From an uncultured Clostridia bacterium (GTDB lineage: Bacteria; Bacillota; Clostridia; Oscillospirales; Acutalibacteraceae), in the NCBI GenBank assembly GCA_937898625.1, contig CALEJF010000028.1, forward strand, positions 1 through 64,000: DNA of 64,000 bases, read 5' to 3'. The notes below the pieces were generated by a model. The model was not told the DNA's origin, searched no databases, and saw only the letters and a list, made by a program, of their open reading frames with translations. Shown here piece after piece: positions 1 through 7,345 of the stretch. Position 1 is the stretch's first letter; each line of letters begins with the position of its first letter. The translations under genes and the position numbers were made by a program.

Positions 1-68
1 TCGTCAAGCGGTAAGACACAGCACTTTGACTGCTGCATTCGTAGGTTCGAATCCTGCCACCCCAGCCA
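1..68 (+). tRNA. tRNA-Gln (UUG), 5' end cut by window edge
   Basis: The anticodon stem pairs CAGCA with TGCTG around the loop CTTTGAC, which gives anticodon TTG and reads glutamine CAA. The T arm is GTAGG-TTCGAAT-CCTGC at 41-57. The 3' acceptor strand CACCCCA, discriminator G and an encoded CCA end at 68. The first base matches U8, so only the seven 5' acceptor bases are missing. Confidence 0.93.
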
Positions 69-70
69 AA

Positions 71-112
71 AAAACGACAAGTTTCGACAGAGACTTGTCG
101 TTTTCAGTTTTA
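71..112 (+). terminator. Terminator after tRNA-Gln
   Basis: A perfect 12-bp stem (71-82 pairing with 93-104) closes a 10-nt loop and ends in a T run. It starts three bases after the tRNA CCA, so it is the likely end of the tRNA transcript. Confidence 0.8.
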
Positions 113-277
113 TTCGCCTTGCGGCGAGTTATATTGCTTCGCAGTGATATTCGGCTAACGCCGAGTGATATTGCCCTTCGGACAGTTAAGAGGCGAATAA
201 AATAACACTGAAACCGCAGGTTTCAATAACACTTTCACGGTAATGAAAATATCACTCTGCCGAAGGCAGAATAACAC
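105..277. repeat. Array of short hairpins separated by 7-nt spacers, array 1
   Basis: Small palindromes of differing sequence are separated by nearly constant 7-base spacers. Left half: TCGCC/GGCGA, TGC/GCA, TCGGC/GCCGA and TGCCC/GGACA (one mismatch) hairpins, with spacers GTTATAT, GTGATAT, GTGATAT. Right half: TGAAACC/GGTTTCA, TTTCA/TGAAA and TCTGCC/GGCAGA hairpins, with spacers ATAACAC or ATATCAC, the reverse-complement sense of the left spacers. The middle is near 185-202, and 112-119 also pairs with 191-198. There is no open reading frame. It lies between the tRNA terminator and the atp promoter. The architecture matches the array at 7077-7258. Function is unknown. Confidence 0.75.
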
Positions 278-471
278 TAAATACTTTGTTGCCATTTTGA
301 GTTGTAAACACAAAATAACAATTCTAACATTCAGGTTGGGACTGTTATTTTCTTCTATGGCAAGGGATTAAAATATGCCAAAGTTTTGACTACAAGAAAA
401 CAATTATCACTGCATAAATTTTTACCAAAAAAAACATCAAAAATATCCATATGAAATGTTAAATATATCTA

Positions 472-499
472 TTGAAAAAACGAATCAAAGTGCTATAAT
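472..499 (+). promoter_or_regulatory. Sigma-A type promoter of the atp operon
   Basis: TTGAAA at 472-477 and TATAAT at 494-499 have a 16-bp spacer, 33 bases before the first atp start. Positions 278-471 are AT-rich, and I see no gene or RNA in them. Confidence 0.65.
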
Positions 500-531
500 A
501 ACCTTAAAAGAGAGAAAAAGATGGTGATGGT

Positions 532-861
532 ATGAACCATAGCATTATCGGTGCTGTTGTGGCAGCATTAGCAGGGTTTCTTATTGCTTTTGCTAACTAC
601 ATTTTTTCTAAAAAAGTACTGGTTAAATCCCCTGAAAAATACGCTCTTATATCAGTGGTAAGACAGATTTTACAAGTAGGATTTTTAATTATCGTTTACT
701 TTGTGGGCACAAAGATAGAAACAGTAAATATTATTTATCTTCTTGTGGGCGCAGTTCTCGGTATGACTTTACCGATGATATATTTTACAAAACAAATTTT
801 GCTTGTTAATGACTCAATTGCAAAGAGCAAAAAAGAAAAGGAGGTTGAAACTGATGGGTGA
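532..861 (+). CDS. atpI: ATP synthase subunit I-like membrane protein
   Basis: This 109-residue, very hydrophobic protein has about four predicted membrane helices and a basic, lysine-rich tail. AtpI-type proteins help assemble or insert the c-ring and are poorly conserved in sequence. The call therefore rests mainly on size, topology and position as the first gene of the atp operon. Its stop overlaps the atpB start by 8 bases, which suggests translational coupling. The start is preceded by a purine-rich AGATGGTGATGG stretch. Another small membrane protein at this position cannot be excluded. Confidence 0.65.
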   Translation: MNHSIIGAVVAALAGFLIAFANYIFSKKVLVKSPEKYALISVVRQILQVGFLIIVYFVGTKIETVNIIYLLVGAVLGMTLPMIYFTKQILLVNDSIAKSKKEKEVETDG

Positions 862-1525
862 AAAATCCGAGGTAATCATTAATCTCTTCGGAATACTCGA
901 TGTAACGGGTGAGGTCGTTACAATGTGGATAATACTGGGAATTTTGACGGTGATTTCCTTGATTGTCAAACTTAATCTTAAGGAGCGACCGGGGAAATTC
1001 CAAAATGTCATCGAAACCGGTGTGGAATATCTTGATAATTTCTTTACAGATATTCTTGGCAAGAAAAAAGCAAGAAAATATTTCACTTTCCTTGCATCAC
1101 TTTTTATCTTCATTATCTTTTCAAACTATTCGGGTATGATTCCGGGTGTGGGACTTACAGAATATGTTAAAGCACCTACAGCGTCCCTTTCAGTTACAGC
1201 AGGTTTAGGTATTCTCACATTCCTGTTTTTGCAGATTTCGGGACTCAGGCACAATGTTAAACATTATTTCAAACGCTTTGTAATGCCTATGTTCTTTATG
1301 TTGCCTTTGTTGGTGCTTGATGAGTTCATTAAACCCGCATCTCTCGCATTAAGACTTTATGGTAACATCTTCGGTGAGGAGATGGTAACAGAAGAACTTT
1401 ACCACATTTTTCCAATAGGCGCACCGGTGGTAATGATGGTGTTATCACTTTTATTCTGTGCTTTACAGGCTATGGTTTTCACAATGCTTGTATCAATATA
1501 TTTAGAAGAAGTAACAGAAGATTAA
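854..1525 (+). CDS. atpB: F0 ATP synthase subunit a
   Basis: Subunit a forms the two half-channels that carry ions past the c-ring. The 223-residue product has five or six membrane helices and the family motif LALRLYGNIFGE, where Arg167 is the essential arginine facing the c-ring. I chose the ATG at 854, and not the upstream in-frame start at 803, because AAAGGAGG (838-845) lies just before it and the N-terminus then fits the family. It overlaps the end of atpI. The length is typical of Firmicutes AtpB. Confidence 0.95.
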   Translation: MGEKSEVIINLFGILDVTGEVVTMWIILGILTVISLIVKLNLKERPGKFQNVIETGVEYLDNFFTDILGKKKARKYFTFLASLFIFIIFSNYSGMIPGVGLTEYVKAPTASLSVTAGLGILTFLFLQISGLRHNVKHYFKRFVMPMFFMLPLLVLDEFIKPASLALRLYGNIFGEEMVTEELYHIFPIGAPVVMMVLSLLFCALQAMVFTMLVSIYLEEVTED

Positions 1526-1554
1526 TTTTTTTTACTTAAAGGAGTAGATTTAAA

Positions 1555-1785
1555 ATGACAAGTTCAGCAGTTATCGCAATCGCAGCAGCAATCGCAATCG
1601 CAATCAGTACACTCGGACCGGCAATCGGTCAGGGTATGACAGCAAAGGCAGCTATGGAGAGCATCGCTCGTCAGCCTGATGCTGCAAAGGATATTCGTTC
1701 AACTCTAATTATTTCACTTGCACTTATGGAAGCCCTCACAATTTACGGTCTTCTTATTGCATTTATGCTTATTTCAAAAATCTGA
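1555..1785 (+). CDS. atpE: F0 ATP synthase subunit c
   Basis: This 76-residue double-helix hairpin is the rotor ring subunit. The loop carries the usual ARQPD sequence near residues 38-42. The ion-carrying glutamate is Glu59 in MEALTIYGL, with Gln26 in the first helix. The residue after the glutamate is Ala, not the Ser found in sodium-binding c subunits such as that of Ilyobacter, and the stretch resembles proton-type c subunits of chloroplasts and cyanobacteria. I infer proton coupling. A good Shine-Dalgarno site (AAAGGAG) precedes it. Confidence 0.95.
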   Translation: MTSSAVIAIAAAIAIAISTLGPAIGQGMTAKAAMESIARQPDAAKDIRSTLIISLALMEALTIYGLLIAFMLISKI

Positions 1786-1795
1786 GGTGTAGTTT

Positions 1796-2221
1796 ATGAA
1801 TATACAGCCATCAGTTATAGTGTGGACTGTTATATGCTTCCTTCTTCTTATGGTTATACTGAAAAACATACTTTTCACACCGGTACTTAAAGTTATTGAT
1901 GCTCGTAAGGAAAAAGTTGACGCAGCGGAAAAGAAACTTAAAGATATTGAGAATGTAACCGCAGAGAATGAAAGACGACTTGCCCAGGAAAAAGTCCGTG
2001 CCGAGGCTGAAAGTGTGGCACTTGCCAAAGCAAGGGTACAGGAAATACAGTCCCAAGGTAAAAAAGAGATTGAAAATGCCCAAAGAAAATGCCTTGCAGA
2101 TATTGAAGAATACAGAAATGGCATAACAGGGGAATATGACAAAATAGTTTATTCCGTTGCGCCTAAAATGGAAACGGCAGCGGCTATTTTCGCAAAAAAC
2201 ATTATCTCTAACAGGATATGA
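1796..2221 (+). CDS. atpF: F0 ATP synthase subunit b
   Basis: The 141-residue protein has one N-terminal membrane helix (about residues 8-28) followed by a long charged, alanine-rich coiled coil, the standard peripheral stalk design. It is slightly shorter than usual for b (about 160). The next gene begins with a second, b'-like helix, so the stalk is probably a b/b' heterodimer as in cyanobacteria and mycobacteria. It ends 4 bases before the ATG of the fusion gene. Confidence 0.9.
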   Translation: MNIQPSVIVWTVICFLLLMVILKNILFTPVLKVIDARKEKVDAAEKKLKDIENVTAENERRLAQEKVRAEAESVALAKARVQEIQSQGKKEIENAQRKCLADIEEYRNGITGEYDKIVYSVAPKMETAAAIFAKNIISNRI

Positions 2222-2225
2222 TATT

Positions 2226-4436
2226 ATGGAAATACAATATGTTATTATTAACTTTCTTATCTTAGTCACCCTTCTTGTCATAGTTGGCAGAAAGACTGTC
2301 AAAAGAATTTTTGGTGGCAGATATGAAAAAATAAACAGTGACCTTGACAGGGCAGAGGAAATTGAAAAAATGCCTATGCCTTCATTACAAGAGCCATCCG
2401 CTGAAGCCCTTGCTGTTGATTGCAGTGAGGATATAAAAAAAGCAGAAAGTCTTGTAGCAGAAAAAATTGCATCTATTGAAGCTTTTGGTGAAAGAGAGAA
2501 AAGTGAAGTTCACCGCGGTATGATAGAGGATGCTCGTAAAGAACTTTTTTCCGTAATGAAAGAGAATGTAATTAATCTTTTTTCTTACGAAAAATATCAG
2601 AAAGCCATAAAAGACCTTGATAGAGAGGTTATTGACGAAATTCTTAAAAGAATTGCACTTACTCCCGGTGATATGGCATACCTCAAACATCACGATGTCC
2701 TTTATGTAACCCTTACTTCTGCTTATGCTCTCCCTAAAGACATAGTTGACGAGGTTGACAGAATTACAACACAGATGTTGGCTGAGGTTGGTGGCAAGAC
2801 ATCCTTGTGGGTACTTGAGGACCCCTCTCTTATTGGTGGTCTTCGTCTTAGAATTGGCGATACAGTTTATGATGGCACTGTTGCAGAAGAACTTTATCAG
2901 TTCGAGAAAAACCTTAATCACGAGCCTATAATGAATGATGACACAGTAGGTCATCTCATTCAGGAATTCACACAAAAGGCAGAAAACTTTAAACCACAGG
3001 TTTATCAGTATCAGTTGGGTAGAGTAATGACTGTCTCTGATGGTATATGTTGGATGGATGGTCTTGCAGATATTATGTACGGTGAGGTTGTTGAGTTTGA
3101 ATGTGGTGAATTCGGTATGGTTCTCGACATTCAGCAAAATCGCATCGGTTGCGTAATCTTTGGTGATTTTGCTAATATTGAAAGCGGTAGCCGTGTAAGG
3201 CGTGTGGGTAGAATTGCCTCTGTTCCGGTAGGTGAATGTCTTTTAGGCAGAGTAGTGGATGCCTTGGGTAATCCTATTGACGCTATGGGTTATCTGCCAT
3301 ATAAAGAAACTCGTCCTATTGAGTTTAAAGCTCCCGGAATTCTCGACAGAGCTCCCGTTAATTCTCCGCTTCATACAGGCATCAAGGCTATTGATGCTCT
3401 TGTTCCCATTGGTAAAGGACAGAGAGAACTTATTATCGGTGACCGTCAGACAGGTAAAACTGCAATTGCTGTTGATACTATCATAAATCAAAAGGGCAAG
3501 GATACAGTTTGCATCTATGTTGCGATAGGTCAAAAGGATACTCTTGTTGCAGAAATCAAAGAAAAATTAGAGTCCTGTGGTGCTATGGAATACACTACTA
3601 TTATTGCTGTACCTGCTTCCACTTCTGCAGCTCTTCAGTATATTGCACCATTTTCAGGCTCCGCTATGGCTGAGTATTTTATGTATGCGGGAAAGGATGT
3701 CCTTATTGTTTACGACGACCTTTCAAAACATGCTGTTGCATACCGTGAACTTTCACTTTTGCTTCACAGACCATCAGGTCGTGAAGCTTATCCCGGCGAT
3801 ATTTTCTATCTTCATTCAAGACTTCTTGAAAGAGCAGCACATCTGTCAGATGAACTTGGCGGTGGCTCTATTACAGCCCTGCCGATTATCGAAACTTTGG
3901 CAGGTGACATTTCCGCTTATATTCCTACTAATGTTATCTCAATAACAGATGGCCAGATTTTCCTTGATGCAGAACTTTTCAATGAAGGTCAGCGTCCTGC
4001 TATAAATGTGGGACTTTCTGTTTCCCGTGTAGGTGGTGCAGCACAAACACCTTCTATGAAAAAGGTTTCATCCTCACTTCGTACTCGTCTTGCACAGTAT
4101 AGAGAACTTGCAGAATTTATGCAGTTTGGGTCAGATATTGACGATGATACAAAGAAGGCATTATCCTCAGGCAGACTTCTTACGGAAGCCATCCGTCAGC
4201 CCAGATATGCTCCAATAGAGGACAATATGCAAACAATTCTTATTTTTGCCGTAAGTGAAGGATATGCTGATGGGATTTCTCCTGATGAAATGGAGAATTT
4301 TGAAAAGAATCTTTACAGATTTTTCCGTGAAGAAAAGGCAGAGCTTGCGCTCAAAGTTAAGAACGCAAAGAAGCTTGATAGCGAGTTAAAGAATTCTCTT
4401 AAAGAGGCTTTGAGTGAATTCGCCGAGAGGTTATAA
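2226..4436 (+). CDS. Fused b'-delta-alpha ATP synthase subunit
   Basis: One uninterrupted 736-residue frame joins three parts. Residues 1-25 are a membrane helix followed by a b-type start of stalk (RYEKINSDLDRAEEIEK) and charged helix to about 145. Residues 155-232 match the delta/OSCP C-terminal domain, with LEDPSLIGGLRLRIGDTVYD. Residues 236-736 are a complete alpha subunit of normal length (501), with the P-loop GDRQTGKT at 405-412. The delta N-terminal helical bundle is not recognisable. I use the ATG at 2226; an in-frame start at 2157 lies inside atpF. Met236 (codon at 2931) falls exactly where free alpha would begin but lacks a clear Shine-Dalgarno site. Mycobacteria have a b-delta fusion; adding alpha is unusual to my knowledge. 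This is the only alpha gene in the window. Confidence 0.9.
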   Translation: MEIQYVIINFLILVTLLVIVGRKTVKRIFGGRYEKINSDLDRAEEIEKMPMPSLQEPSAEALAVDCSEDIKKAESLVAEKIASIEAFGEREKSEVHRGMIEDARKELFSVMKENVINLFSYEKYQKAIKDLDREVIDEILKRIALTPGDMAYLKHHDVLYVTLTSAYALPKDIVDEVDRITTQMLAEVGGKTSLWVLEDPSLIGGLRLRIGDTVYDGTVAEELYQFEKNLNHEPIMNDDTVGHLIQEFTQKAENFKPQVYQYQLGRVMTVSDGICWMDGLADIMYGEVVEFECGEFGMVLDIQQNRIGCVIFGDFANIESGSRVRRVGRIASVPVGECLLGRVVDALGNPIDAMGYLPYKETRPIEFKAPGILDRAPVNSPLHTGIKAIDALVPIGKGQRELIIGDRQTGKTAIAVDTIINQKGKDTVCIYVAIGQKDTLVAEIKEKLESCGAMEYTTIIAVPASTSAALQYIAPFSGSAMAEYFMYAGKDVLIVYDDLSKHAVAYRELSLLLHRPSGREAYPGDIFYLHSRLLERAAHLSDELGGGSITALPIIETLAGDISAYIPTNVISITDGQIFLDAELFNEGQRPAINVGLSVSRVGGAAQTPSMKKVSSSLRTRLAQYRELAEFMQFGSDIDDDTKKALSSGRLLTEAIRQPRYAPIEDNMQTILIFAVSEGYADGISPDEMENFEKNLYRFFREEKAELALKVKNAKKLDSELKNSLKEALSEFAERL

Positions 4437-4438
4437 TT

Positions 4439-5263
4439 ATGCCTACGGTTCAGAGTTTAAAAAAGAAATTAAATACTATCCGCTCTACCACGAAATTAAC
4501 TCGTGCTATGAAAACGGCATCTACGGTTAAGTTTGCGAAAATCAGCGGAATATATGCCGAGTACGAAAAGTATGCAGGTGAATACCTCAATCTTTACAGA
4601 AACTATCGTAGCGAGTTTAATTCTGTTTTTCCTTGCACTAATCCGGATGCACCTTGTTGCTTTGTTGTTATTGCTTCAAACAGGGGAATGTGTGGTAGTT
4701 TTAATACAGAACTGTTTTCTTTCTTCAGCAACATAGAGGAAAAGGGAATTATTATTTCCTGTGGTAAAAAAGCGGCAGAGTATTTTGAAAGAAAAGGGAT
4801 AAAAACGGAAAAAAACTTTGTTTTTGAAGATATGCCTTCTCAAAAACAGGTAAAAGAACTTTTTGAGTATATCTGCACATTGATGGCAGAAGGCAAAATT
4901 TCTTCAGTTAAAACGGTTTATCCAAAGTATACAAATATGATAAAGCAAAAGCCTATTTGTAGGGATTTGTTTACCTTTGATGAGTGCAAAACAGAGGCGA
5001 AAGAGCTTGTTTTCGTGCCTGACAGGGATACAGTTATAAAGAATACGGCAGAAAAAATATTTCTCAGTGTTCTTTACAAAAGAGTGCTTGAAACAGCCCT
5101 TGGTGCACAAGCGGCAACCCTTACAACTATGCGTTCGGCTTATGATACAGCCTGTGAATACAGTGCAAAATTAGAAACAGAAATGAACAGAAAGCGTCAG
5201 AGTCAGGTTACTGCTGATGTTATTGAAATCTCATCAGAATTTTCAATGAAAGGGGATATATGA
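4439..5263 (+). CDS. atpG: F1 ATP synthase subunit gamma
   Basis: Gamma is the central rotor shaft. The 274-residue product has the conserved N-terminal helix (LKKKLNTIRSTTKLTRAMK) and a C-terminal helix ending in the family pattern around LGAQAATLTTMRSA. The middle Rossmann-like domain contains the SNRGMCGSFN motif. The length is normal to slightly short. It starts 2 bases after the fusion gene stops, so the two are tightly coupled. Nothing in it suggests adaptation to the odd stator, but this was judged by eye only. Confidence 0.95.
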   Translation: MPTVQSLKKKLNTIRSTTKLTRAMKTASTVKFAKISGIYAEYEKYAGEYLNLYRNYRSEFNSVFPCTNPDAPCCFVVIASNRGMCGSFNTELFSFFSNIEEKGIIISCGKKAAEYFERKGIKTEKNFVFEDMPSQKQVKELFEYICTLMAEGKISSVKTVYPKYTNMIKQKPICRDLFTFDECKTEAKELVFVPDRDTVIKNTAEKIFLSVLYKRVLETALGAQAATLTTMRSAYDTACEYSAKLETEMNRKRQSQVTADVIEISSEFSMKGDI

Positions 5264-5264
5264 A

Positions 5265-6674
5265 ATGGCAAAAGGCTGTGTGGGAATGGTGCAGAGAATA
5301 ACAGGTCCCGTTGTGGATATTCTTTTTTCTGCAGGTGAAATTCCCGATATTTTCAATGCGGTAAACATTGAAGTAAATTCAGAAATATATACCCTTGAGG
5401 TCTCACAGCATTTAGGCGATGGTGAGGTCAGATGTATTTCAATGAATCCCACTGACGGTATGTCCCGTGGTATGAAAGCAATTGACACTGGCGAACCAAT
5501 AAAGATTTCCGTAGGTGAAGAAACCCTTGGCAGAATGGTTAATGTTACGGGTACGCCTATTGACAGAGGAGAAAAAATTGAAACGGCAGAAAAATGGCCG
5601 ATTCACCATGATGCTCCAAGTTTTGCTGAAATCGTTTCCTCGACAGATATACTTGAAACAGGCATAAAGGTTATTGACCTTATGACACCATATATTAAGG
5701 GCGGTAAAATAGGCCTTTTCGGTGGTGCAGGTGTAGGTAAAACGGTTCTTATTATGGAACTTATCCGTAATGTTGCCTTTGAGCATAACGGCTACTCTGT
5801 TTTTGCAGGTGTTGGTGAGCGTTCAAGAGAGGGTAATGACCTTTGGAATGAAATGAAACAGTCAGGGGTTATTGATAAAACATCCCTCGTTTTCGGTCAG
5901 ATGAACGAAACTGCAGGTGCAAGACTCCGTGTACCACTTGTTGGTCTTACAATGGCTGAATATTTCCGTGAAAAGTCCCATAAGGATGTGCTTTTGTTTA
6001 TTGACAATATCTTCCGTTTTACACAGGCAGGTAGTGAGGTTTCGGCCCTTTTGGGAAGAATGCCCTCTGCAGTAGGCTATCAGCCCACACTTGCCTCTGA
6101 AATGGGTAAATTACAGGAGAGAATTGTTTCAACAGGTAATGGCTCAATTACATCTGTACAGGCAGTTTATGTTCCTGCCGATGACCTTACAGACCCTGCT
6201 CCTGCTACAACTTTCTCCCATCTTGATGCCACAACTGTTCTTTCAAGAAAAATAGTTGAACTTGGTATTTATCCGGCTGTTGACCCTCTTGAATCATCTT
6301 CAAGAGCACTTTCACCCGATTTTGTAGGCGACAGACATTGTAAAACAGCCAAGGAAACACAGAGAGTTTTGCAAAAATATGCGGAACTTCAGGATATTAT
6401 TGCCATTCTTGGTATGGATGAACTTTCTGCAGAGGATAAACAACTTGTAAAGAGAGCAAGACGAGTACAACGCTTTATGAGCCAGCCATTCCATGTGGCA
6501 GAAGGCTTTACAGGTCAAAAGGGTGTTTATGTACCTCTTGAAAAGACCGTGGATAGCGTGGAAAAAATCCTTTCAGGCGAATGTGATAATATTCCTGAAC
6601 AGTATTTCCTTATGTCAGGCACAATTGACGATGTTTTCACAGCTTATAAAAAAGATAAAGGTGACATAATATGA
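5265..6674 (+). CDS. atpD: F1 ATP synthase subunit beta
   Basis: The catalytic subunit, 469 residues. The P-loop GGAGVGKT is at residues 153-160, the catalytic glutamate is Glu185 in GERSREGND, and the DELSEED-like segment is present as DELSAED near residue 386. The N-terminal beta barrel and C-terminal helices are complete. The start at 5265 follows an AAAGGGGATAT Shine-Dalgarno site inside the end of atpG. Length and motifs are those of an ordinary bacterial beta subunit, unlike its fused alpha partner. Confidence 0.98.
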   Translation: MAKGCVGMVQRITGPVVDILFSAGEIPDIFNAVNIEVNSEIYTLEVSQHLGDGEVRCISMNPTDGMSRGMKAIDTGEPIKISVGEETLGRMVNVTGTPIDRGEKIETAEKWPIHHDAPSFAEIVSSTDILETGIKVIDLMTPYIKGGKIGLFGGAGVGKTVLIMELIRNVAFEHNGYSVFAGVGERSREGNDLWNEMKQSGVIDKTSLVFGQMNETAGARLRVPLVGLTMAEYFREKSHKDVLLFIDNIFRFTQAGSEVSALLGRMPSAVGYQPTLASEMGKLQERIVSTGNGSITSVQAVYVPADDLTDPAPATTFSHLDATTVLSRKIVELGIYPAVDPLESSSRALSPDFVGDRHCKTAKETQRVLQKYAELQDIIAILGMDELSAEDKQLVKRARRVQRFMSQPFHVAEGFTGQKGVYVPLEKTVDSVEKILSGECDNIPEQYFLMSGTIDDVFTAYKKDKGDII

Positions 6675-6961
6675 ATGATAAGCTCACCGTAAAATTCTAT
6701 GCTGTTGACCGTCAGATTTCAGCAATAGAGTGTGATAGCATCCGAGTTCCCGTCTCAGACAGTGTGAACGGTGATTTTTCAGGATACTATGGAATTCGAA
6801 AGGGACACACCAGAGCAATTATTTCTCTTAAAAATGGTGATGTAGCTGTCAGTAAAGATGGAAAAATAGTTTTTACAGCAGAAATCTCCGATGGCTTTGC
6901 TATGGTGGGAAATAATGTAGTCAGTATAACCGTTGACAGCATAAAAGAAAAAAATGAATAA
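6671..6961 (+). CDS. atpC: F1 ATP synthase subunit epsilon, short form
   Basis: This 96-residue protein covers only the N-terminal beta-sandwich of epsilon, with the YGIRKGHTRAI segment corresponding to the family pattern GxxGHTPL. The usual two C-terminal helices, about 40 residues, are absent, and the gene ends cleanly before a terminator. Those helices bind ATP and inhibit rotation in many bacteria, so regulation by that route is probably lost. Short epsilons are known in some lineages, such as green sulfur bacteria. It overlaps atpD by 4 bases (ATGA). Confidence 0.85.
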   Translation: MNDKLTVKFYAVDRQISAIECDSIRVPVSDSVNGDFSGYYGIRKGHTRAIISLKNGDVAVSKDGKIVFTAEISDGFAMVGNNVVSITVDSIKEKNE

Positions 6962-6972
6962 TTTCAATTTCA

Positions 6973-7007
6973 GGCGTTGTGTTAAACCACAGCGCCAATT
7001 TTTTTGA
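6973..7007 (+). terminator. Terminator of the atp operon
   Basis: GGCGTTGTG pairs with CACAGCGCC (one G-U pair) and is followed by a run of eight T. A second hairpin, TTTGTCGG/CCGACAAA, follows at 7018-7045. Confidence 0.8.
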
Positions 7008-7076
7008 TAAATCTGAATTTGTCGGATTCTTTTTATCCCGACAAACTCCAATTTATTTAAATCATTTTAATTTTTT

Positions 7077-7258
7077 ACGATATGTTCACTTCGTTCACGC
7101 GATATTTTTGTTACACAAAAGCGATATGTTTTATAAAAACACGATATGATATAAATTCGCATTTGCGTCAGCAAATATATCGTATGCGTCAGTATATATC
7201 GCACCGAAGGTATATCGCAAATTCCATCAGGAATTTATATCGCTGTGGCGAAGCCACA
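7077..7258. repeat. Array of short hairpins separated by 7-nt spacers, array 2
   Basis: It is built like the array at 105-277. Left-half spacers are ACGATAT or GCGATAT (7077, 7099, 7121, 7141). Right-half spacers are ATATCGC (7196, 7212, 7237), plus a shorter ATATCG at 7177. Between them lie distinct palindromes: TTTTGT/ACAAAA, GTTTT/AAAAC, ATTTGC/GCAAAT, TATGC/GTATA, ACC/GGT, AAATTCC/GGAATTT and TGTGGC/GCCACA. The first interval (7084-7098) is a direct repeat of GTTCAC and not a palindrome. There is no reading frame and no promoter in it. It lies just after the atp terminator. Confidence 0.75.
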
Positions 7259-7288
7259 TAAATCCCAATTTGCCTAAATGCTTTTTTC

Positions 7289-7317
7289 TTGCAATAATCA
7301 CATTTTAATGATACAAT
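7289..7317 (+). promoter_or_regulatory. Promoter of the LRR-dockerin gene
   Basis: TTGCAA (7289-7294), a 17-bp spacer and TACAAT (7312-7317), 28 bases before the start codon. GAAAGGACGG supplies the ribosome binding site. Confidence 0.65.
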
Positions 7318-7345
7318 GATAGAAATATGAAAGGACGGTGTAGAA

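Noticed and set aside
105..277. CRISPR-like array
   Set aside because: The constant element is only 7 bases, it inverts in the middle, and the intervals are palindromes of 9-17 bases. This does not fit CRISPR repeats and spacers, and no cas gene is present in the window.
1555..1785. Sodium-coupled ATP synthase c-ring
   Set aside because: Gln26 and Glu59 are present, but the residue after the glutamate is Ala, not Ser, and the stretch MEALTIYGL is of the proton type.
2385..3137. Long minus-strand frame of about 250 codons inside the fusion gene
   Set aside because: It is antisense to strongly conserved coding sequence, has no recognisable domain and no ribosome binding site. It is a codon-usage shadow, like other antisense frames at 1811-2302, 14226-14939, 43844-44233 and 49819-50232.
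2226..4436. Assembly chimera or frameshift artefact joining atpH and atpA
   Set aside because: Both parts are in frame without stops, the flanking atp genes are in normal order and spacing, and the joint occurs exactly between domain boundaries. An artefact would be expected to damage one of these.
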